This document shows positions 8,325 through 15,423 of a stretch of DNA of 64,000 nt, piece by piece. Numbering within the stretch: the first letter of the stretch is position 1; every line of letters starts with the position of its first letter. Source of the stretch: an uncultured Porphyromonadaceae bacterium (GTDB lineage Bacteria; Bacteroidota; Bacteroidia; Bacteroidales; Muribaculaceae); assembly GCA_947575235.1 (NCBI GenBank), contig CANPMT010000007.1:1-64000 (forward strand). The letters run 5' to 3'. Below the pieces are notes generated by a model that saw only the letters and a list, made by a program, of their open reading frames with translations, was not told the origin of the DNA and did not search any database. The translations under genes and the position numbers were made by a program.

Positions 8325-9899
8325 TCATGATGGAATCACACCGCGCATACGGTCATCCACAAGCGAGAGGGCAGCCTTTGCTCCCTCGCCCATTGATATT
8401 ACAATCTGTTTGTAGGGAACGTCGGTGACATCTCCGGCGGCATATACGCCGGTCAGGGATGTGCGTCCGGCATTGTCGGTCTCAATCTCGCCACGTTTGT
8501 TCACAGGCACCTCCTCAGAGAAGGGGGCACTGTTTGGCGTGAGGCCGATCTGTACGAACACACCCTGGACGGGATAATCCTTCACCTCCTCAGTCTTGCG
8601 GTCTTTCACCTTCACGGAGGTGACACTCTTACCGTCGCCCACCACTTCAGTCAGAGCCGAAGAGAGGTGGATATCCACGTTATTGAAAGTGGCGAGTTTC
8701 TTCTGGAGCACCTCGTCAGCCTTCAGTTCATCAAGAAATTCGAAGACATCAACATGACGGCATATGGCTGCAAGGTCGATGGCAGCCTCGATTCCCGAGT
8801 TGCCGCCACCAACGACAGCCACATCCTTGCCGGCATAGAAAGGAGCGTCGCAGTGGGTACAGAAAGCCACGCCACGGCCGATATAGTCATCCTCGCCGGG
8901 CACGTTGAGGTGTCGCCAGGATGCGCCTGTGGCAATCACAACGGCAGGTGCCTCGAAAGTCTCGCCACCCTCCACCTTTATCCGCTTCGGGAAATCCTTA
9001 AGCTCGACAGAGGTGATTTTACGGTTGTCGAAGAGAGTTATGTCATACGCCTGCAGATGGGTGCGGATATCGGCGGCAAGTTTAGTTCCGGTGGTGAGCG
9101 GCACAGATATCAGATTCTCGATATCAGTCGTGTCAGACACCTGGCCTCCGATACGACCTGCCACGACAGCCGTGCGCATACCCTTTCGGGCAAGGTAGAT
9201 GGCAGCGGCCGCTCCGGCGGGGCCACCACCGGCCACGATGGCGTCGAAGCCAATCGGGGTCATGTCATCCAGTCCCGGGGTGGGGGATGAGCCGAAAGCC
9301 TTCTCCAGTTTACCCACCAGGTCACCGAGGTCGCTTCGTCCCACGGCAAGGAGCTCGCCGTTGGCGTAGACGGTAGGCACCGATTGGATGTTATACTCCT
9401 TCACCATATCCGGGGCCACGCCACCATCCACCATCATATTCTTGAACCTCGGGTTGAGGAGCGAGATCACATTCATGGCCTGCACCACGTCAGGGCAGTT
9501 GGTGCAGGTTAGCGACACGAAAGTGAAGACGTCGGCCGGACCCTGGAGGTTCTCGATGCGTCGGCGCATGGCCTCATCGGGAAGATTCTTCCCCAGTCCG
9601 GCAGCATTCAGCACCGCAAGGATGAGCGATGTGAACTCATGGCCGTTGGGGATTCCGCAGAACGACACCCCGGTGGGGTTGCCGTCGCGCCATATCTGCA
9701 TCACCGGGGCGTTCTCCTCGGTGGGCGCGTCAATCTCCTTGACGGAGAGAGCGTCGGAAACCGAAGCGAAATCACGGGCAAACTCAAGCATCTGCTGTGT
9801 CTCATTACGAGAAGAGACCCCGGTCACCACGAGAGTGACCGAAGTCTCCAGATTTGAGAAGATGCTCTTGAGTTGATCCAATATATCTTTCTCAAGCAT
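8325..9899 (-). CDS. ahpF: Alkyl hydroperoxide reductase subunit F
   Basis: 524 aa, full length. The N-terminal tandem thioredoxin-fold domain (about 1-200) carries the CTNC active site (Cys132/Cys135). It is followed by an FAD-binding motif VAGGGPAGAAAA (about 222-233) and a thioredoxin-reductase-like core with redox CTHC (Cys347/Cys350) and an NAD(P)H site VVGGGNSGIEAA. It passes electrons from NADH through FAD and its two disulfides to AhpC for peroxide reduction in the cytoplasm. It lies 24 bases downstream of ahpC and should be cotranscribed. It is convergent with gltB. Confidence 0.97.
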   Translation of the reverse strand: MLEKDILDQLKSIFSNLETSVTLVVTGVSSRNETQQMLEFARDFASVSDALSVKEIDAPTEENAPVMQIWRDGNPTGVSFCGIPNGHEFTSLILAVLNAAGLGKNLPDEAMRRRIENLQGPADVFTFVSLTCTNCPDVVQAMNVISLLNPRFKNMMVDGGVAPDMVKEYNIQSVPTVYANGELLAVGRSDLGDLVGKLEKAFGSSPTPGLDDMTPIGFDAIVAGGGPAGAAAAIYLARKGMRTAVVAGRIGGQVSDTTDIENLISVPLTTGTKLAADIRTHLQAYDITLFDNRKITSVELKDFPKRIKVEGGETFEAPAVVIATGASWRHLNVPGEDDYIGRGVAFCTHCDAPFYAGKDVAVVGGGNSGIEAAIDLAAICRHVDVFEFLDELKADEVLQKKLATFNNVDIHLSSALTEVVGDGKSVTSVKVKDRKTEEVKDYPVQGVFVQIGLTPNSAPFSEEVPVNKRGEIETDNAGRTSLTGVYAAGDVTDVPYKQIVISMGEGAKAALSLVDDRMRGVIPS

Positions 9900-9923
9900 A
9901 CTTATACGGTCTTAGGGTCAATA

Positions 9924-10490
9924 TTAAATTTTACCTACGAGGTCGATACTGGGCTTCAGTGTAGCAGAACCCTCTTTCCACTTGGCGGGGCAAACCTCAC
10001 CGGGGTGAGCAGCTACGAACTGAGCGGCCTCAACTTTACGGAGGAGCTCATCGGCGTTACGGCCAATGTTATTATCCTGAATCTCAACGAGCTTGATAAG
10101 GCCCTCGGGGTCGCTTACGAATGTTCCGCGCACTGCCATACCCGAAGCTTCATCCATGACACCGAAAGCGCGCGACAGAAGACCTGTGGGGTCGGCGAGC
10201 ATGGGATAGTTGATTTTCTTGATGCTCTCTGACGCATCGTGCCAAGCTTTGTGCACGAAATGCGAGTCTGTGCTTACTGAGAATACCTCTACACCCATCG
10301 ATTTGAGTTTGTCATATTTCTCGGCGAGGTCAACAAGTTCGGTAGGGCATACGAAAGTGAAGTCGGCGGGATAGAAGAAGAATACCGCCCACTTGCCAAG
10401 GACGTCCTTATCTGTGACGGTCTCGAACTGACCGTTGTGGTATGCCTGAACTGAGAACTCGGGGATGTGGGTGTTAATGATAGTTTCCAT
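9924..10490 (-). CDS. ahpC: Alkyl hydroperoxide reductase subunit C (2-Cys peroxiredoxin)
   Basis: 188 aa, typical length. The peroxidatic Cys48 is in FTFVCPTE and the resolving Cys167 in HPGEVCPAKW. It reduces hydrogen peroxide and organic peroxides and is recycled by AhpF, encoded directly downstream. The start at 10490 gives the standard METIINTHIPEF N-terminus. No clear -7 box was found just upstream. A triple 18-bp tandem repeat lies about 170 bases upstream. Peroxide control by OxyR is usual in Bacteroides, but no OxyR gene is in the window; the LysR at 18419-19320 belongs to another operon. Confidence 0.97.
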   Translation of the reverse strand: METIINTHIPEFSVQAYHNGQFETVTDKDVLGKWAVFFFYPADFTFVCPTELVDLAEKYDKLKSMGVEVFSVSTDSHFVHKAWHDASESIKKINYPMLADPTGLLSRAFGVMDEASGMAVRGTFVSDPEGLIKLVEIQDNNIGRNADELLRKVEAAQFVAAHPGEVCPAKWKEGSATLKPSIDLVGKI

Positions 10491-10662
10491 TTCTTATTTA
10501 CGTGTTTTTAGTTTTGTTAATAAAATATCCTTGACGACTCCTCCATCTCCGGGGGTAGCCGTCTATAGAACGTTTCTTATATACAGAACCCCGAACCCGA
10601 CGTTAAGGTTTGCCCTACGACACTTAAAAAAACTAAAAACCGACCGTACATACCGGCTGTGC

Positions 10663-10716
10663 CGATATTGCTTGACTTCCCGATATTGCTTGACTTCCCG
10701 ATATTGCTTGACTTCC
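10663..10716. repeat. Three perfect tandem copies of an 18-bp repeat
   Basis: The unit CGATATTGCTTGACTTCC occurs three times head to tail with no spacer and no mismatch. The array lies between ahpC and the small ORF at 10746-10925. It is non-coding in every plausible gene model. An 18-bp period, close to two helical turns, is compatible with a protein-binding array or simply slippage. Confidence 0.95.
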
Positions 10717-10745
10717 CGGGTTAGGCGTACTGCGCTTCAGGGAGA

Positions 10746-10925
10746 TCAGTCATTGTAAACAATTTTTTCAGCCTCTTCAGCACTTATGACAATAGGATTC
10801 CCTTCGCTGTCGCTTGTGACTATCGGTTGTCCTAATTTTTTCTTCAGCTCAATCATTTTTCTGAATGATTCCTTCAGAGCTTCATTCAAAATATTCCGTT
10901 GGTTTAATATATCTTTATCTGACAT
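10746..10925 (-). CDS. Small hypothetical protein, 59 aa
   Basis: The track ORF begins at 10961, but the ATG at 10925 (MSDKDILNQRN) follows a clear upstream small ORF and gives a compact 59-aa acidic/basic helical protein. A Lys-rich helix (RKMIELKKKLGQ) is followed by IVTSDSEGNPIVISAEEA and a short C-terminal helix. The start codon overlaps the 3' end of the upstream 33-aa ORF by 11 bases (ATGTCAGATAA), a layout typical of translational coupling. I do not recognise a family. A small two-gene module of toxin-antitoxin or regulator type is possible but not supported by a motif. Confidence 0.55.
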   Translation of the reverse strand: MSDKDILNQRNILNEALKESFRKMIELKKKLGQPIVTSDSEGNPIVISAEEAEKIVYND

Positions 10926-11016
10926 AATTCTCTTTAATCTTGTTATATAACACTTCGTCAATGACGTTTTTACTATCTGCTATCAAACGTGTTTGAAGAT
11001 TGTTGTCATAAAGCAT
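10915..11016 (-). CDS. Tiny ORF (33 aa) overlapping the next small gene
   Basis: Too short for the ORF track. It reads MLYDNNLQTRLIADSKNVI.. and ends in LYNKIKENYVR. It starts 11 bases after the -7 box of a good promoter and its stop overlaps the start of the 59-aa ORF. The helical amphipathic content looks protein-like. It could be a real microprotein, a leader peptide coupling translation of the next ORF, or the remnant of a longer gene. No family recognised. Confidence 0.4.
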   Translation of the reverse strand: MLYDNNLQTRLIADSKNVIDEVLYNKIKENYVR

Positions 11017-11026
11017 CTTTCTCTTA

Positions 11027-11057
11027 CAAAATTACGTATTTTATTTGAGGAAGACAA
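11027..11057 (-). promoter_or_regulatory. Promoter for the two overlapping small ORFs
   Basis: Read on the minus strand: a TTG-type -33 (complement of CAA at 11055-11057), a 20-bp spacer and a -7 TAATTTTG (complement of CAAAATTA, 11027-11034). It lies just upstream of the 33-aa ORF. Confidence 0.55.
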
Positions 11058-11145
11058 GGCGTTGAGGAAGAAAAGAGGATATTGAGTTATAAAAAGAGGG
11101 CGGTCTGAAACATCAGGCCGCCCTTCGATTTATGTTTAATCAGGT

Positions 11146-12993
11146 TTATTTGTTAAATATTTTCTCCGTGTAGAAAGTGCCGTCGGTATAGCGTGTCAGG
11201 CGTATGCAGATACCTTTGCAAGGTTGGTCAATAATCTTTCCATCGCAACTCATCCACACATATTCCTTGACTTCGCGGGGGGCTGAGTCTATAAGCCCCA
11301 CACTGCTTTGTCCGATTTTTACCTTATTAGCGTTGGCTATATGCCCGTCAGAAGTGTCGATCAGCAAGGCTACCACGCTGAGGTTTGACGTGTTCTGTAT
11401 AATAGATTCGTTGAATACATTGGTAGCATTAACAACCTCCGGGAAGATATATTCGTGGGTTATAGGGATGTCTGTATTTACAAATTCAACACTTCCATCC
11501 ACACCCATTATATCAGGAGCCATAACTACCACTTCATTGAACACCATGTCTACTACATAGGAATTGCCATTGCAGAAGCGCTCCATCTCCGGGATATACT
11601 TTTCAGAATTAGAACCGCTGTAATAGTTTGATTGAGACCATCTCGGGCCTGTACCTGACATGTTATCCTCAAGAAGGGCATATCCCAGTTTATATTTTGA
11701 GCCGGGAATCTCCACAAAAGAGACAGTCGTTGAAACGCTTATATTGAAATTCTCGTCGATATCGGCATGGATATCGATATCGGCCGGAGCTGGAATGGCC
11801 TTTTGCTCAAGGAAAGTTTTTTCCATTCCGAAAAATTCCTCTCCATGCAGCCCATCGTAAGGGTCGCAGTCGAAGGCCCGGTCAATCCAGCAGTGAGGAT
11901 AGCCGGGTACGGAATTGGGGAATGTCTCAAGCGCCCACATTGGGTCGCTGCTGCCCCCGTGAAGCACCAATGGTATGAAATCGTCAGGATATAGGCTTAC
12001 CATGTGTTCAACTGCTGCGGCTGCTTTGACGCAGAATCCGCACCAGGTACCAGTGTATTCCTCCATTACCACTCGTTTACGAGCGGTGTGGGAGATAATG
12101 TTAACAGCCCCTATGGCCGTGGGTGAGCCGTCGGCATTGTTTGCATCGTTGACTTTTGTAATTGTCACTTCCAATTCATGGTTATTACGTTCGGTACATT
12201 CTGCGAAAGGTAGATCCACATTAAGACGACGACCGTATATGGCTGGAACCGGAGTAGGGAGAACGTAATGCGTTGAGCCCTCCACGCTGCCGAAACTATA
12301 TTCAAAATCGATTGAGGATACCTCCTGATAACCATGGGTTTCAAGTATGGCAGGCACAGTAAAGGGTTCGCCATAGTTGGCTCTTACAGTACCTACTGAC
12401 ACAAGCTCCACTGCATCAGGTTTGAAATCATAATCAATATCGAACTCTAATTCTGTAGCTATTCCGAATTCTGTTGAGAAGTTATTCCATTCTCTGTAAG
12501 AGCGTGACGAACGGAAATAGAATCCCTCTTCAGATGAAGATTTGGAGACGAAAAGAGGCCATTTTGTCTCATTTGTAAGGGTCTCCACATCAAACGAATA
12601 TCCTACATATATGCCCTCCGGTGGTATTGGGCATGGCGCATCAAGGGTGGCGCTTGCTATTCCATCGTTGTTGATTGTTGCGGGGAGTTCGAGTATGTCT
12701 GGTACGGTGATATTCTTTCCATCCACTAATTCAACTTTAAGTTCGCGCGAGAGCCATAATTTAACCCCCGATATATCGGCATTGCGCACAGGCACACGGA
12801 TGCCTGTGATTTTACCTCCCTCAAATTCACCGGGCGTGATTCTTAACGCCACCTCGTACATCTCCTTCTTCTGAGTTCCAAATTCAAGATTCTCCCCTTG
12901 GCCGAAAGAGACGGGCAATATGGTAGCCAAAGCTGTCTCTGACCCTGCGAACAGGGCCAGAGCAGCTATTGTTATATTAGCTGTTTTTGTCAT
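11146..12993 (-). CDS. Secreted Omp28-related protein with a thioredoxin-like CxxC domain
   Basis: The track ORF starts at a TTG (13002); the ATG at 12993 gives MTKTANITIAALALFAG, a signal peptide, so I choose it (615 aa). The N-terminal half is beta-rich. A thioredoxin-like Omp28-type domain carries VVMEEYTGTWCGFC (redox Cys pair at about 318/321 in this numbering) followed by HGGSSDPMWALETFPNSVPGYP-type sequence. The protein ends in a short secretion-type tail (..GKIIDQPCKGICIRL..). It probably acts outside the cytoplasmic membrane, possibly in thiol/disulfide chemistry or as a scaffold; the substrate is unknown. It follows the 553-aa gene at 13023 by 29 bases, so the two form an operon. 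Confidence 0.8.
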   Translation of the reverse strand: MTKTANITIAALALFAGSETALATILPVSFGQGENLEFGTQKKEMYEVALRITPGEFEGGKITGIRVPVRNADISGVKLWLSRELKVELVDGKNITVPDILELPATINNDGIASATLDAPCPIPPEGIYVGYSFDVETLTNETKWPLFVSKSSSEEGFYFRSSRSYREWNNFSTEFGIATELEFDIDYDFKPDAVELVSVGTVRANYGEPFTVPAILETHGYQEVSSIDFEYSFGSVEGSTHYVLPTPVPAIYGRRLNVDLPFAECTERNNHELEVTITKVNDANNADGSPTAIGAVNIISHTARKRVVMEEYTGTWCGFCVKAAAAVEHMVSLYPDDFIPLVLHGGSSDPMWALETFPNSVPGYPHCWIDRAFDCDPYDGLHGEEFFGMEKTFLEQKAIPAPADIDIHADIDENFNISVSTTVSFVEIPGSKYKLGYALLEDNMSGTGPRWSQSNYYSGSNSEKYIPEMERFCNGNSYVVDMVFNEVVVMAPDIMGVDGSVEFVNTDIPITHEYIFPEVVNATNVFNESIIQNTSNLSVVALLIDTSDGHIANANKVKIGQSSVGLIDSAPREVKEYVWMSCDGKIIDQPCKGICIRLTRYTDGTFYTEKIFNK

Positions 12994-13022
12994 AAAAAGC
13001 AATGTTGGATTATACAGCTCAA

Positions 13023-14684
13023 TTATTTCACCCTTACTTTCTCAACGTTGACAGAGCCATCATTAAGAATAGTTCTGTGTATGAATATACCAGATTCGGG
13101 ACGTTTGATTCTTCTTCCGTCGAGAGAATACCATTCCTCAGCCATTACTTGCGCATTTGCGCGGATGGATTTTATATCGGTTGTGACTTCCCCCGTCGCC
13201 AGATCAAGAATGGTCATCGGAGATGAGTAAACCACCCCATCTACCTTATTGCACAATGTGAACCCGGCAGTTTTCACACCTCGTGAATAATAATAGAGCA
13301 CATGAACCGTGCCGAGTGCATAGAAATTCCAGCCATCGCCGAAGGTATAGGGTATATCTGTCATGTCATACTCCAGACGGGTATACTCGTCAGTGTAGAA
13401 TGTTTCAAGAGCACCGTCGAAATAGACGTTGTAGTACATATTTTTGTCGTTGAGCAGATAGCCGTCTTTGTTTGTAATCGGCAGGTTGATTCTGAAGAAT
13501 CCCTGTCCCTCCTCGTCGGAGAATGCCTTGTATTCTACGATAGATGGCGCAAGCGGTGTATGATCGATATCGACAGGCTGCATGCGGAACATCGTATTTC
13601 TCCACATTTTTATAACGGAAAGAGCATCCGGCACGCGGCTGTAAGCAATCGCATGATTATCGTCAAGAGAGATGGTGTTGGTCTGCCTATCATATTTGAA
13701 TACCAGTTGGTCTACATATGAAGGATTATTCTCTGCATCATATTCCACACCTGCCACATATGTATAGGTGTCGGAATTGTATATGCCGATATATTGGCCG
13801 GAGGAGATTAAAATCTTATCTCCGTCAATATCACCTTTGAAAACACCCTCAGGCATAGCAGGGAGGATACCCTTCACATACACACTATCTTCTGTGAACC
13901 CGAGTTTCACGAACTGCCCACCGTCGGAAGTGGTCATGGCCCAGTCTTCAAACTGGAGATCTTCGGGAGTCTCAACCGGTTTACCTTCAAAAGGTGTCCA
14001 GGTCTGTAGGGCTTCCCCCTCCGACATCCAAATTCCTTCATCGGTCACAAGTCCGAGAATATAGTATGGATATTGCCAACCTCCCCATGGGTCCTGCTGA
14101 GGTATGTAGCCCAGGTCGAGGGTGATCTTGTCCCCATCCACGGTATAGGTCAGTTCTGTCTGGTCAGTCACCATGTAATAGTCGCTTCCGACATACTCCT
14201 CAACCATTATTACGGCATAATAGGTGTTGGTCTTCCCCGGCTCAGTAAGATTTGGTTCCTGATAGATTGGCTGTGGGAGGGTAACCTTGATTTTGTTATC
14301 CTCACGTTTCCCCTTCAGGTAAGTGTCACTCACGAAGTTGGAATAGGGATTCTTGATGTAGGTGAAACCGTCATCTCCTTCCACCATCTCAGCGCAGGTA
14401 TTCGACTTGTAGTCGAACATCATGTATCCCCAGTAAGGATACCAATAATATCCGTCTCGGACATACTGTTTAGTCTCTCCGGCAGGTGCCTCGGTGATTA
14501 TGGCGGTAGGATCGCCAAATTCAGGCATTCTTTCCGGCATACGGGCATTCTCCACTATTCTGGGAATAAGTGCTTTGGGAGTTGTTGGCTGCAGAGTGGC
14601 GGCGTCATTGGTAGAGAATGCCATTACTGGCATGGCCAATGATCCAAGCACACCTGCCAATACTACAGAGTAAAAATTATTCAT
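13023..14684 (-). CDS. Secreted hypothetical protein with C-terminal tail
   Basis: 553 aa with a signal peptide (MNNFYSVVLAGVLGSLAMPVMA). The body is beta-rich, with many Tyr/Trp/Gly residues and stretches such as DGYYWYPYWGYMMFDY; I do not recognise a catalytic motif. The C-terminus carries the tail seen in other secreted proteins here (WYSLDGRRIKRPESGIFIH..VEKVRVK). It is the first gene of a two-gene operon with the Omp28-like protein. The function is unknown; a surface-attached or exported protein is the most I can support. Confidence 0.75.
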   Translation of the reverse strand: MNNFYSVVLAGVLGSLAMPVMAFSTNDAATLQPTTPKALIPRIVENARMPERMPEFGDPTAIITEAPAGETKQYVRDGYYWYPYWGYMMFDYKSNTCAEMVEGDDGFTYIKNPYSNFVSDTYLKGKREDNKIKVTLPQPIYQEPNLTEPGKTNTYYAVIMVEEYVGSDYYMVTDQTELTYTVDGDKITLDLGYIPQQDPWGGWQYPYYILGLVTDEGIWMSEGEALQTWTPFEGKPVETPEDLQFEDWAMTTSDGGQFVKLGFTEDSVYVKGILPAMPEGVFKGDIDGDKILISSGQYIGIYNSDTYTYVAGVEYDAENNPSYVDQLVFKYDRQTNTISLDDNHAIAYSRVPDALSVIKMWRNTMFRMQPVDIDHTPLAPSIVEYKAFSDEEGQGFFRINLPITNKDGYLLNDKNMYYNVYFDGALETFYTDEYTRLEYDMTDIPYTFGDGWNFYALGTVHVLYYYSRGVKTAGFTLCNKVDGVVYSSPMTILDLATGEVTTDIKSIRANAQVMAEEWYSLDGRRIKRPESGIFIHRTILNDGSVNVEKVRVK

Positions 14685-15041
14685 GTAATTAGTATTAAAA
14701 GGTTATGAATGAAATATTTTTTTTCAAAGATATGTATTTCAGATAAATAATAAAAATATCATGTTAAATTTAATTATAATTAACATAAATTGTATTAAGG
14801 ATTTATAAATTAAGAATATAAAGAATGACCCGGAGATGATATTGATTATCGTTACCGTATGTGAAAATCGGGGTGAAGGCTTCTTTTTAATGGATGAGGG
14901 GGTGGATTTTTGGTGGATTTTGATGGTTTGGTTTTGCAGATTTGGAAATTATGTGTAATTTTACGGGCACTATGACAAGAGACGTCGTAGGTATCTACAT
15001 TGAAATTTAATTACCTGTAATCATTAACTACCTGTAACATT
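14685..15041. other. Gene-free, AT-rich divergent promoter region
   Basis: 357 bases without a gene between the divergent secreted-protein operon (minus) and the 59-aa membrane protein (plus). On the minus strand a possible -7 (complement of CAAAGATA, 14725-14732) has no clear -33. On the plus strand a promoter is annotated at 14933-14963. No tRNA or repeat was seen. Confidence 0.5.
14933..14963 (+). promoter_or_regulatory. Possible promoter for the 59-aa membrane protein
   Basis: A -33 TTTG (14933-14936), a 19-bp spacer and TAATTTTA (14956-14963), one base off the -7 consensus. It lies about 80 bases before the ATG at 15042. Confidence 0.4.
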
Positions 15042-15221
15042 ATGGATCTCCAGACTATAAGCATGTTTTTGCCTTTTCTTGGAGTCGTATATGGAGTCTC
15101 GGCGGGCGCGTATATAAGAAGTGAAAAGAAAACCCCCAAGAAAAGAGTGGCGATATGGTCGGGAGGCATTCTGCTCCTGCTCATGTGCGCCACTGTCCTC
15201 ACAATCGCCTTCATGAAATAG
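15042..15221 (+). CDS. Small membrane protein, 59 aa
   Basis: Missed by the track because of its length; the two minus-strand ORFs listed here are its shadows. It starts MDLQTISMFLPFLGVVYGVS and ends LLLLMCATVLTIAFMK. Two hydrophobic segments (about 6-25 and 41-58) are joined by a basic loop (RSEKKTPKKR), a good two-helix hairpin with the loop in the cytoplasm. Codon use and third-base GC resemble neighbouring genes. Function unknown. Confidence 0.65.
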   Translation: MDLQTISMFLPFLGVVYGVSAGAYIRSEKKTPKKRVAIWSGGILLLLMCATVLTIAFMK

Positions 15222-15299
15222 GGAAAAAAGGAAATTTGAGGGATAGGAAGCGATTATTTTAATTAAAATTTGGATAATTAAATATATTTTGTTAATTTC

Positions 15300-15408
15300 G
15301 TCGCATAGATTTAGAGAACGCTTCATGGCAGATAAAAAGGAATAAACAACCTAAACGTCATGATACAAAAAGCGGAGAAGTCGTGAGACCCCTCCGCTTT
15401 TTTTTATG
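15300..15408 (+). ncRNA. Candidate small RNA of about 100 nt
   Basis: A promoter-like pair (TTTG 15269-15272, 20 bp, TAATTTCG 15293-15300, one mismatch to consensus) is followed about 70 bases later by a strong terminator (15367-15408), with no credible ORF in between except a 6-codon ATG..TAA (MADKKE). This is the expected signature of an independent small RNA. It could instead be the 3' UTR of the 59-aa gene. Confidence 0.35.
15367..15408 (+). terminator. Bidirectional terminator between the small-gene region and tkt
   Basis: The stem AAAAGCGGAG / CTCCGCTTTT (15367-15376 with 15392-15401) is followed by a run of T on the plus strand and by TTTTT on the minus strand. It lies 16 bases beyond the tkt stop, so it can serve both directions. 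Confidence 0.85.
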
Positions 15409-15423
15409 TCATTGATTATGACC

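Noticed and set aside
8667-9290. 207-aa plus-strand ORF over ahpF
   Set aside because: Shadow of ahpF, which has all its catalytic motifs on the minus strand.
10663-10716. CRISPR array
   Set aside because: The three 18-bp repeats have no spacers between them, and no cas gene is in the window.
15011-15326. Minus-strand ORFs of 67 and 100 aa near 15011-15326
   Set aside because: They are antisense to the 59-aa membrane protein and cross AT-rich non-coding sequence. No promoter supports them.
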